This document shows positions 1-5,606 of a DNA stretch of 6,188 bases, piece by piece (the stretch's first letter is position 1; each line of letters opens with the position of its first letter). The translations under genes were made by a program, and so were the position numbers. The stretch is from NCBI GenBank assembly GCA_903924005.1, contig CAIXZV010000268.1:1-6188 (forward strand). Direction: 5' to 3'. Under the pieces are notes generated by a model. That model was not told the DNA's origin and searched no databases. It saw only the letters and a list, made by a program, of their open reading frames with translations. The DNA comes from an uncultured Chloroflexota bacterium. Its GTDB lineage: Bacteria; Chloroflexota; Limnocylindria; Limnocylindrales; CSP1-4.

Positions 1-85
1 CCAGAACCGTATCCACGTCATGGCCCATGTCCCGTAGGCACTGTGCCGCCCGGACGGGGATATTCTCGTCCAGCTTGATCTTCAT
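1..85 (-). CDS. DUF5615 family (PIN-like, putative toxin) protein, N-terminal fragment
   Basis: Reading the minus strand from the ATG at 85-83 gives 28 residues that begin MKIKLDENIPVRAA and continue GHDVDTVL. The opening K-(I/L)-x-L-D-E-N-x-P and the later GHDVDTV are the N-terminal signature of DUF5615, a PIN-like family often paired with a DUF433 protein in presumed type II toxin-antitoxin modules. The early acidic pair D6-E7 sits where PIN-like folds carry a metal-binding acid. The rest of the gene lies beyond the left edge. An AAGGA lies 8 bases upstream of this ATG and supports the start. A second in-frame ATG at 94-92 would add three residues but has a poorer ribosome-binding site. The usual DUF433 partner is not encoded upstream, because that DNA is the sense strand of the membrane-protein gene. 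The family call rests on motif recognition from a short fragment. Confidence 0.8.
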   Translation of the reverse strand, partial: MKIKLDENIPVRAAQCLRDMGHDVDTVL

Positions 86-794
86 GCGGCCCATCCTTGG
101 GCCGCACCCTGCGGGCTTCGCCTTCGGCCGCCAGGCCCTTGTCGTCATCGCGTACGCGCTCGCGATGGCGTATCTCGAGTCGGCCATCGTGGTCTACCTC
201 ACTACGGCGCTTGGCGGGCAGGTTGGCGTGCTGTTTCCGCTGCAGCCGGCGAGTGCTGTGGGGGCGTTTGCGGCAATCGAAGCCGGGCGCGAGGCGGCGA
301 CGCTGGTGATGATCGCCACCGTGGGTGTCTTGGCGGGCCGAAGCGGGCTTGAGCGGCTGGCCTGGGCGGCGGTGATCTTCGGCGTCTGGGACATCGCCTA
401 TTACGGGTGGCTCTGGGTGTTCGCCGGCTGGCCCGCCTCGCTTGGCGCGACGGACCTGCTGTTCCTGCTGCCGGTGCCGTGGGCGGGGCCTGTCTGGTCG
501 CCCGTGGCCGTGAGCGTGGCCCTGGTTGGCGTGGGTCTGGCGGCGGCGCGGCGTCTGGGCTCGGGCGGGTCGCTGCGCGTTGACGCCCGTCATTGGGCCG
601 CGGGGCTGGCCGGCGGGGCCATCGTGATCCTGTCGTACACGCTGGACGCCGGGTCGCTCCTGACGGGTGGCGTGCCCGGGCCGTACCCGTGGCCAGTGTT
701 CGCGGCAGGTCTCGGCATGGCGCTGGCAGCCGCGGCCCACGCGTTTGGATGGGCGCGTAAACGAACGCCCGCGACAGCGTCAACGCAGCGCTAA
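84..794 (+). CDS. Multi-pass integral membrane protein of unknown function
   Basis: The product is 236 residues from the ATG at 84, with about five or six hydrophobic helices: roughly 18-42, 70-84, 92-115, 122-154, 172-190 and 203-222. Conserved-looking polar features are a glutamate in the first helix (LES, E32), the charged EAGREAATLV stretch (66-75), FGVWDIAYY (99-107) and DLLFLLPVPW (124-133). The combination resembles an unnamed family of bacterial membrane proteins I have seen annotated only as hypothetical; I know no assigned function. The reading frame extends upstream to an ATG at 27, but positions 1-85 code for DUF5615 on the other strand, so the ATG at 84 is preferred. Neither start has a clear Shine-Dalgarno sequence. 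The C-terminus is basic (WARKR), consistent with a cytoplasmic tail. A 98-base gap separates it from the next gene, so co-transcription is possible but not shown. Confidence 0.75.
   Translation: MRPILGPHPAGFAFGRQALVVIAYALAMAYLESAIVVYLTTALGGQVGVLFPLQPASAVGAFAAIEAGREAATLVMIATVGVLAGRSGLERLAWAAVIFGVWDIAYYGWLWVFAGWPASLGATDLLFLLPVPWAGPVWSPVAVSVALVGVGLAAARRLGSGGSLRVDARHWAAGLAGGAIVILSYTLDAGSLLTGGVPGPYPWPVFAAGLGMALAAAAHAFGWARKRTPATASTQR
85..106 (-). promoter_or_regulatory. Perfect 9-bp hairpin enclosing the DUF5615 ribosome-binding site
   Basis: On the minus strand the arms TGCGGCCCA (106-98) and TGGGCCGCA (93-85) are exact reverse complements separated by the tetraloop AGGA (97-94). The loop is the core of the Shine-Dalgarno sequence for the DUF5615 gene, and the last base of the 3' arm is the A of its ATG. 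On the plus strand the same hairpin begins at the T of the ATG at 84. There is no T-tract, so it does not look like an intrinsic terminator. It could act as an RNA structure limiting translation or as a DNA operator palindrome. The structure is seen directly; its function is inferred. Confidence 0.55.
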
Positions 795-880
795 CGGCGC
801 GAATCACGGGCGAAACACCGCGGCAACGACGCCTCGCGACATTGGGGCGGCTCCGGACAGACGCGGCCGGACGTCCCACT

Positions 881-892
881 CGGAGGCCTCCG
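881..892 (+). promoter_or_regulatory. Ribosome-binding site of the PHP gene inside a 12-bp palindrome
   Basis: CGGAGGCCTCCG at 881-892 is a perfect palindrome that ends directly before the TTG at 893. Its left half holds a strong Shine-Dalgarno GGAGG (882-886), six bases from the TTG, which decides the start of the downstream gene. A shorter palindrome, GGACGTCC, lies at 869-876. Such symmetry may be an operator or may be chance in GC-rich DNA. The rest of the 98-base gap (795-892) shows no convincing promoter or terminator. Confidence 0.6.
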
Positions 893-2656
893 TTGAGCGC
901 ACATCACGAGCCCGGCCATGAGCACGGCCATGAGCACTACCACGAGGACACCGTCGGCAATGCCATCGCTGCCGACGCGGCTGCCGACCTGGCGATCGCC
1001 GAGTCTGACCTGAGCCCTGCAGAGCGTTCGCGCCGCAGCTTCCTGACCCGGATGGGCCTCCTGGGCATCGCCGCCGGCGTTGCGGGCATCGCCACCCCGT
1101 TTGCGGGTGCCGCTACGGCGAAGGCGTCATCGGCTGCCCCGGCCCGCGCCCTTGCCCTCGATGCCGTCAGCGGCCCCGAGTCCGCCGACGATGTGCAGTG
1201 GCTTGCAGGCGACCACCACATCCACACGCAGTACAGCCCCGACGCCCTCTACCGCGTCATGCAGCAGGTGGAGCACGCCAAGCTGCACGGCATCGACTGG
1301 ATGGTCATCACCGATCACGGCGGCGTGGACCACCAGAAGTACAGCGTGGACCTGACCTACCCGGACATCCTCGCGTCGCGCGCGGCCTACCCGGACATGC
1401 TCATCTTCCACGGTCTTGAGTGGAACATCCCCTCCGCCGAGCACGGGACCGTCTTTGTCGCCCCGGGCGCGGGTGAGCGGGACGTCCTCAAGATGTTCGA
1501 GGGCTCCTACGACGGCACGGTCAACGGCTGGGGCAGCAGCTCCGCCAGCCACGAGTCGCACGCGCTCGACGGCTTGCTCTTCCTGCGCGACGCCGTGACG
1601 AACGGCGCCGTGGACGACGCGCTGTTCCTTGCCAACCACCCGGCGCGCAAGGGCCTTGACTCGCCGCACGAGATCCGCAACTGGCGTGACACCGCCCCGG
1701 AGATCGCCGTGGGCATGGAGGGAGCCCCCGGCCACCAGGCCGCCGGCATCCCCGCGCCGTTCGGCACCGGCGCCGGCCGCGGCTTCTACGACAACAGCCC
1801 GTCGGCCAACTCGTTTGCCGCGTACCCGCTCGAGTCGTACCTCACCCACGGCGGCTTCGACTGGATGACCGCCAAGGTTGGCGGGCTCTGGGACTCGCTC
1901 CTCGCCGAGGGCAAGGGCTGGTGGATCTCCGCCAACTCCGACTCGCACACGATCTGGCGCGACACCTGGGCCAACACCGGCTCCTACACGGGCGGCAAGT
2001 GGGGCGACCCGATTGACACGCTCGTGTCGAACGCCGGATTTGGCGACTTTGCGCCGGGCCAGTACTCGCGCACCGTTGTCGGCGCCCGCCGCCGCAACTA
2101 CGCGTCGGTCATGGCGGCCATCCGCGCCGGTCGCGTCTGGGTCTCGCACGGCGAGCTCATTCGCTCGCTCCAGGTGACGGCCTCGTCGAGCGATGACCAC
2201 GGCGCAACGCTGGGCGGGACGCTTGTCGTCCGCCAGGGCCGCGACGTCAAGGTCCGCATCGAGATCGGCCTCAACTCCGGCCTCAACGCGAACGGCGATG
2301 CCCCGCGCCTCCGCCGCGTGGACCTGATCGCGGGCCCGGTCACCGGCCCCACGACCATCCCTGTTGCCGGCATCACCACCGGCCCCGACGCCAACCGCGA
2401 CGGCTTCAGCGCCCCCGGCACGTCGGTGGTCCGCCAGTGGGACATCTCGGCCACGAAGGGCAAGGTTGTCCTCACCCACACGTTCGAGAACGTGGACGGC
2501 CCGTTCTACTTCCGCGTCCGCGGCACCGACGGCAACGTCGGCGGCACGGCCACGGCCAACGACCCGACGCCGCCGCGCATGGACCCGCTAGGCAACAGCA
2601 ACCCGTGGGCGGACCTGTGGTTCTACGCGAACCCGGTGTTCGTCGCCACCCGCTGA
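893..2656 (+). CDS. Tat-exported PHP-domain metal-dependent phosphoesterase-like protein
   Basis: The product is 587 residues from the TTG at 893, chosen for its GGAGG six bases upstream; another TTG at 842 lacks this. Residues 4-17 are histidine-rich (seven His with interspersed Glu). A twin-arginine signal follows: S-R47-R48-S-F-L, a hydrophobic stretch to about 73, and likely cleavage near the ATA or AKA at about 76-78. The PHP domain spans about 103-420. It carries the full nine-ligand metal set expected for the fold: H109 and H111 (HxH), D141 and H142 (ITDHG), E176 (GLEWN), H184 (EHGTVF), H249 (ANHP), D350 and H352 (SDSH). A beta-rich C-terminal region (about 423-587) ends NPWADLWFYANPVFV. 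Known PHP enzymes are phosphatases, phosphodiesterases or polymerase-associated nucleases that use a di- or trinuclear metal centre. The substrate here is unknown and catalysis outside the membrane is inferred from the signal. Similar exported PHP proteins are familiar from actinobacteria. The next gene follows after 42 bases and may be co-transcribed. Confidence 0.9.
   Translation: MSAHHEPGHEHGHEHYHEDTVGNAIAADAAADLAIAESDLSPAERSRRSFLTRMGLLGIAAGVAGIATPFAGAATAKASSAAPARALALDAVSGPESADDVQWLAGDHHIHTQYSPDALYRVMQQVEHAKLHGIDWMVITDHGGVDHQKYSVDLTYPDILASRAAYPDMLIFHGLEWNIPSAEHGTVFVAPGAGERDVLKMFEGSYDGTVNGWGSSSASHESHALDGLLFLRDAVTNGAVDDALFLANHPARKGLDSPHEIRNWRDTAPEIAVGMEGAPGHQAAGIPAPFGTGAGRGFYDNSPSANSFAAYPLESYLTHGGFDWMTAKVGGLWDSLLAEGKGWWISANSDSHTIWRDTWANTGSYTGGKWGDPIDTLVSNAGFGDFAPGQYSRTVVGARRRNYASVMAAIRAGRVWVSHGELIRSLQVTASSSDDHGATLGGTLVVRQGRDVKVRIEIGLNSGLNANGDAPRLRRVDLIAGPVTGPTTIPVAGITTGPDANRDGFSAPGTSVVRQWDISATKGKVVLTHTFENVDGPFYFRVRGTDGNVGGTATANDPTPPRMDPLGNSNPWADLWFYANPVFVATR
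913..936 (+). repeat. 12-bp in-frame tandem duplication in the His-rich leader
   Basis: CGGCCATGAGCA occurs twice back to back (913-924 and 925-936). The unit is a multiple of three, so it keeps the frame and encodes the repeated Gly-His-Glu-His of the N-terminal histidine-rich segment. The identical codons suggest a recent duplication rather than only protein-level selection. Confidence 0.8.
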
Positions 2657-2673
2657 TTGGCCCTTCGCCAATC
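2655..2673 (+). other. 7-bp hairpin straddling the PHP stop codon
   Basis: GATTGGC (2655-2661) and GCCAATC (2667-2673) form a perfect 7-bp stem with the loop CCTTC. The stem begins within the TGA stop and lies in the 42-base gap before the next gene's ribosome-binding site. No T-run follows, so it is unlikely to terminate transcription fully. It could mark a processing or attenuation point between the two genes. Confidence 0.45.
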
Positions 2674-2698
2674 CGCGCCTGACCCACGGAGCGCCGGC

Positions 2699-3334
2699 AT
2701 GTCGCAGACCTCCTCCGCGCCAGCCGGCGCTCCGTCTTCGCCTCACCACATCGTGGCCTTCGACCCCGGGGATCTCGCCCTTCCCGAGGTTGAACACCTC
2801 GCCCGCGCACTGGCCCATTCCCTGGCCGGTGCGCGGGACATTTGCACCTACCCGGTCTCGGAGCCGGCCCCGCATGACTGCGCGGTAATCGCGCTCGACG
2901 TCGCCGCTGATGTGGCGACGCTCCTTCGGGCGGTCCGGGAAGCACTCGTTGCGCATGGCGCGGCCGCCGCCGGCGTTGCGGTCTGGTCAGCCGACACAGG
3001 TGCGATCCACACCTCCGGCGACCTCGCCGATGTGGCGGGCGCCGTGAATGCCCTTGTTGCCCGTCGTGATCAGACCGGCGGCCGAGCCATCCTCTTTCCC
3101 GGCCAGGACGACCTCAGGGGTGTGCTGCCAATCCGCGACATGCTGGCGCGCTCCGCGATCACGGCGGTTGACTCGCTCGGGATCCCGGTTGACCCGGACA
3201 CGCTGGTGGTGACGCGCGACTTTGTTCGCCCGGTCTACCGCGACGGGCGTCTGGTCCTTGCGCTGCGGCCCCGTGCCGATGCGATGGGCTGCTTTGAACA
3301 GCCCGATCCGACGCCCTGCTGCGCGATGCACTGA
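2699..3334 (+). CDS. Conserved-looking protein of unknown function with a C-terminal Cys-Cys motif
   Basis: The product is 211 residues from the ATG at 2699, which has GGAG seven bases upstream; the in-frame TTG at 2657, directly after the previous stop, is a weaker candidate. I cannot assign a function. The first 15 residues are a low-complexity Ser/Ala/Pro leader. Two predicted alpha/beta stretches follow (about 16-125), with no signal peptide or membrane helix. The C-terminal third is the most distinctive: IPVDPDTLVVTRDFVRPVY (162-180), a strand-rich DGRLVLALRP, and the end PDPTPCCAMH with C207-C208, plus C198 nearby. I recall actinobacterial hypothetical proteins ending in a similar P-x-P-T-P-C-C motif, but know no characterised member. 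The cysteines could bind metal or be redox-active; this is inference. It lies 42 bases after the PHP gene on the same strand, so a shared operon is likely. It converges on the oxidoreductase gene, with 17 bases between stops. Confidence 0.75.
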   Translation: MSQTSSAPAGAPSSPHHIVAFDPGDLALPEVEHLARALAHSLAGARDICTYPVSEPAPHDCAVIALDVAADVATLLRAVREALVAHGAAAAGVAVWSADTGAIHTSGDLADVAGAVNALVARRDQTGGRAILFPGQDDLRGVLPIRDMLARSAITAVDSLGIPVDPDTLVVTRDFVRPVYRDGRLVLALRPRADAMGCFEQPDPTPCCAMH

Positions 3335-3355
3335 GGCCGGGCCGAACTCCCTCAG
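3331..3355. terminator. Weak inverted repeat across two convergent stop codons
   Basis: CTGAGG (3331-3336) and CCTCAG (3350-3355) are reverse complements separated by 13 bases. Each arm contains one of the convergent stop codons: TGA at 3332-3334 on the plus strand, and TCA at 3352-3354, read as TGA on the minus strand. The whole intergenic gap is 17 bases. It may be a minimal bidirectional hairpin; the 6-bp stem, large loop and missing T-tract make termination doubtful. Confidence 0.25.
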
Positions 3356-4365
3356 GCGCCGTGCGCCGCCGCCACCACCGCCCTCGTCAGCCGGTCCGTG
3401 AGCAGCGCATCCGCGTAGCTCGAAAGCACGCGGCCCGGGTCGCGCGCCTCCACAGCATCGAGGAAGGCCTCGGCCTGGACCTCGTACGGGTCGCGTCCGG
3501 CGCTGGCGGTCCGGACGGCGCCGTCGTCGTCGCGCACCAGCTCCCATGCCGTCTGCGCCTCGGGCAGCTTGCGCAGCCTGAATAGGGCATTCGAACAGGC
3601 GAACTCGATCTCCACCACCGCCGATGCGAGCCTGCGGCTATTGGCGAAGCTGCCGATGGCGCCGTTGTCGAACGTGAGCAGCGCTGCCGTCGCGTCCGCC
3701 AGGTCCACACCGTCGGGTGCCGCGGGCTGGCCCCGCGTCGCGGTGGCGGCAATCACGGTGGCCTCGCCCAAAAGGTGACGCGCCAAGTCGTAGAAGTGCG
3801 TCGCCTGCTCCACCACCTGGCCGCCACCAGTTGCGGCGGTCCGCCACCACGCTGGCCGCGGCGTGTCGCCCAGCCAGCGGGCCGTCACGAGGTGCGGCGG
3901 ATGGACCGCGAACTCCGCGCGCAGCTCCGCTACGACGGGCAGCCCGCGCAGGTGGTAGCCAGCCGCGGCCACCAGCCCGTGCGCTGCAACCTGCGCGGCC
4001 AGACGTGCGGGCGCAGCGGCGTCGGCGGCGGCGAGCGGCTTTTCGGTGAGGAACGGGATGTCGCGCGCCACCAGTTGCTCAAGGACGCCCACGGCCGCCC
4101 ACGGCGGAACGGCCACGATGGCCGCGTCGGGCCGCTTCTCGTCGAGCATCCGCTCTACATCGTTGCCCTGGTACGCCGCGGCGCCGCGCGGTCCGGCGGC
4201 CGCACCAGCCGCCGCAAGATGACCCGACGCCAGACCAACGAGCCGCGTCCTGCCGAGGCGGTCAAGCGCCGCGAGGTGGTAGCCGCTGATCCAACCCGCA
4301 CCGATCATGACCACGCTGAGGGTTGGCGACTGTGGGCTGGGCCGGCGAGCGCCGCGGTTGATCAC
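3352..4365 (-). CDS. Gfo/Idh/MocA family NAD(P)-dependent oxidoreductase
   Basis: The product is 337 residues from the GTG at 4365-4363. The start overlaps the upstream transporter's TGA in a GTGA and has GGGGAGG six bases upstream; an open frame extending to 4803 overlaps the transporter gene and is not the real start. The N-terminal Rossmann domain (about 16-135) shows VMIGAGWISGYH, with the glycine-rich turn at 22-28, then AIVAVPPWA and the family signature EKP at 108-110, where K109 is the usual catalytic lysine. The C-terminal alpha/beta domain (about 136-337) contains GGGQVVEQATHFYDLARHLLG, with H190 and D193 at the active-site positions typical of the family. Length is normal. Members oxidise or reduce sugars, inositols and similar polyols, or biliverdin; the substrate cannot be read from sequence. 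Being translationally coupled to an MFS permease suggests it acts on the transported compound. It is the last gene of the operon. Confidence 0.9.
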   Translation of the reverse strand: MINRGARRPSPQSPTLSVVMIGAGWISGYHLAALDRLGRTRLVGLASGHLAAAGAAAGPRGAAAYQGNDVERMLDEKRPDAAIVAVPPWAAVGVLEQLVARDIPFLTEKPLAAADAAAPARLAAQVAAHGLVAAAGYHLRGLPVVAELRAEFAVHPPHLVTARWLGDTPRPAWWRTAATGGGQVVEQATHFYDLARHLLGEATVIAATATRGQPAAPDGVDLADATAALLTFDNGAIGSFANSRRLASAVVEIEFACSNALFRLRKLPEAQTAWELVRDDDGAVRTASAGRDPYEVQAEAFLDAVEARDPGRVLSSYADALLTDRLTRAVVAAAHGA

Positions 4366-5606
4366 GACGCGCCTCCCCGGCGCCACGCCAACACAAAGAG
4401 GCCGGCCCCCGCCAGGGAGACCAGCGCAGCGATCCCCAGACCCTGCCGCACGCCAATCGTGACGGCCAGCAGACCGCCCACCGATGGCGCCACGATCAAC
4501 CCGAGGTTCTGGACCGTCTGGTCCACGGAGCTGAACGTCACGCCGTGCTCGCGCGGCACGCGCGCCATGAGCTCGTTGAACAGACCCAACTGGGCGCCGG
4601 CCATCGCCAGCCCGCCGATGAGGGCCAGCCCCGCCACCGTGGGCAAGTCGTGGAGCACGGCCATCCCCGCTGGGACCAGCGCGCCCACCAGGATCGATGG
4701 CAGCAGTACCGTCACGCCGCTCCGTCGCCGCGCCACACGCCGCGCAACCAGGTAGCCGGCCATTCCACCCACGCTCTGCGCTGCGCCGATGATACCGATC
4801 CACTCGTTGGGGGCCGCCAGTTCGTGCACGTAGAACAACGGGAGCAGCGGTGTTGCAAGACCCATGCCGAAGGTGAACACAAACGCCCTGACCTCAAACT
4901 CCAGAAATGTCCCGCGGCCGCGAACCAGTTGGACAAAGCCCCGGATGCGGGTGCGCAACGTCGTGCCGTCGTCTGCCGCAGGCCGCGGCGGCTGGTCCGC
5001 AATCACGATCTGGCGCGACACAAGGAAGCTGCCCGCGCCGCCGAGCGAGCAGACGACCAGCAGCAGCTCAAAGTTTGCCGGGAACGCCACAAACCCAAGC
5101 GCCTGCCCGGCGAGGATCACCCCGATGGTGGCCGCGGCGCCGCTGATAGCCCAGCGCTGGCCAAGGAGGTCAAACCGGCCCTGCGGCCCGGCCGCGCCGT
5201 CCATGACGATGGGGAAGGCGACGAGCCCCGCCGTGGACGGGAGCGACGCCGCCGCCCAGACCGTCAGGGCGGCGGGCACCGCGAGTTCTCGCGGGACGAC
5301 CGCCACAACAAGGGCGATGGCCGCGTAGCTCAGCCAGGCGACCAGACGGAGGCGGCTATACCAGGGGACGATGTTCCGCCGCCGCTGGAGCCAGCGCCCA
5401 AACGGGATTGCCAGCAGGAACGCTGTGATGGCCGGCAGCGATGTGAGCAGACCCACCTCGGTGCCAGAGGCGCCCAGTCGCACGAGGAAGGTGGGCAGGA
5501 ACATGCCCGCCACCGTCACGATGCCCACGAACACGGAGTCCACCAGCACAAGCCGATAGTTGCGGGCACGTGCGTCGGCAAGCGCCGGCCGCCCCGGATC
5601 CTTCAC
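4362..5606 (-). CDS. Major facilitator superfamily (MFS) transporter
   Basis: The product is 414 residues from the GTG at 5606-5604, with AAGGA eight bases upstream. About twelve hydrophobic helices can be drawn: roughly 17-41, 50-71, 84-104, 108-133, 153-175, 180-197, 240-262, 268-288, 298-316, 322-345, 356-383 and 388-407. A hydrophilic loop (198-235) lies between the two six-helix halves, as in MFS proteins. FGRWLQRRRN (69-78), after the second helix, corresponds to the basic cytoplasmic loop of MFS motif A; a comparable basic loop, VARRVARRRSG, follows the eighth helix. Substrate and direction of transport are unknown. Both ends overlap neighbours by four bases (GTGA): its start overlaps the stop of the mini-protein gene, and its stop overlaps the start of the oxidoreductase gene. 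All three are therefore probably made from one mRNA. Confidence 0.88.
   Translation of the reverse strand: MKDPGRPALADARARNYRLVLVDSVFVGIVTVAGMFLPTFLVRLGASGTEVGLLTSLPAITAFLLAIPFGRWLQRRRNIVPWYSRLRLVAWLSYAAIALVVAVVPRELAVPAALTVWAAASLPSTAGLVAFPIVMDGAAGPQGRFDLLGQRWAISGAAATIGVILAGQALGFVAFPANFELLLVVCSLGGAGSFLVSRQIVIADQPPRPAADDGTTLRTRIRGFVQLVRGRGTFLEFEVRAFVFTFGMGLATPLLPLFYVHELAAPNEWIGIIGAAQSVGGMAGYLVARRVARRRSGVTVLLPSILVGALVPAGMAVLHDLPTVAGLALIGGLAMAGAQLGLFNELMARVPREHGVTFSSVDQTVQNLGLIVAPSVGGLLAVTIGVRQGLGIAALVSLAGAGLFVLAWRRGGAS

Noticed and set aside
27..83. Upstream start (ATG at 27) for the membrane protein
   Set aside because: These 19 codons are antisense to clear DUF5615 coding sequence, give a non-family-like peptide and lack a ribosome-binding site.
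85..106. The 9-bp hairpin as a transcription terminator
   Set aside because: There is no T-tract on either strand and it lies between divergent starts, where no transcript needs to end.
18..740. A 240-codon minus-strand frame opposite the membrane protein, considered as a possible antitoxin upstream of DUF5615
   Set aside because: No DUF433-like or other antitoxin motif is present; the translation is Arg/His/Gln-rich. The hydrophobic helices on the plus strand are far more gene-like.
842..892. Upstream TTG start at 842 for the PHP protein
   Set aside because: It has no Shine-Dalgarno sequence, whereas the TTG at 893 has GGAGG six bases upstream. The added 17 residues are Arg/Pro-rich and not signal-like.
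913..936. The tandem repeat as a CRISPR or minisatellite array
   Set aside because: There are only two 12-base units with no spacers, and they lie in frame inside a coding region.
1127..2479. A 450-codon open frame on the minus strand opposite the PHP gene
   Set aside because: It is very rich in Arg, Gly, Ala and Val with no recognisable motif. The opposite strand has a complete PHP metal-ligand set. Long antisense frames are expected in DNA this GC-rich.
4366..4803. A 146-residue N-terminal extension of the Gfo/Idh/MocA protein
   Set aside because: It lies wholly inside the MFS gene in another frame, reads as low complexity, and the GTG at 4365 has a strong ribosome-binding site at the expected distance.
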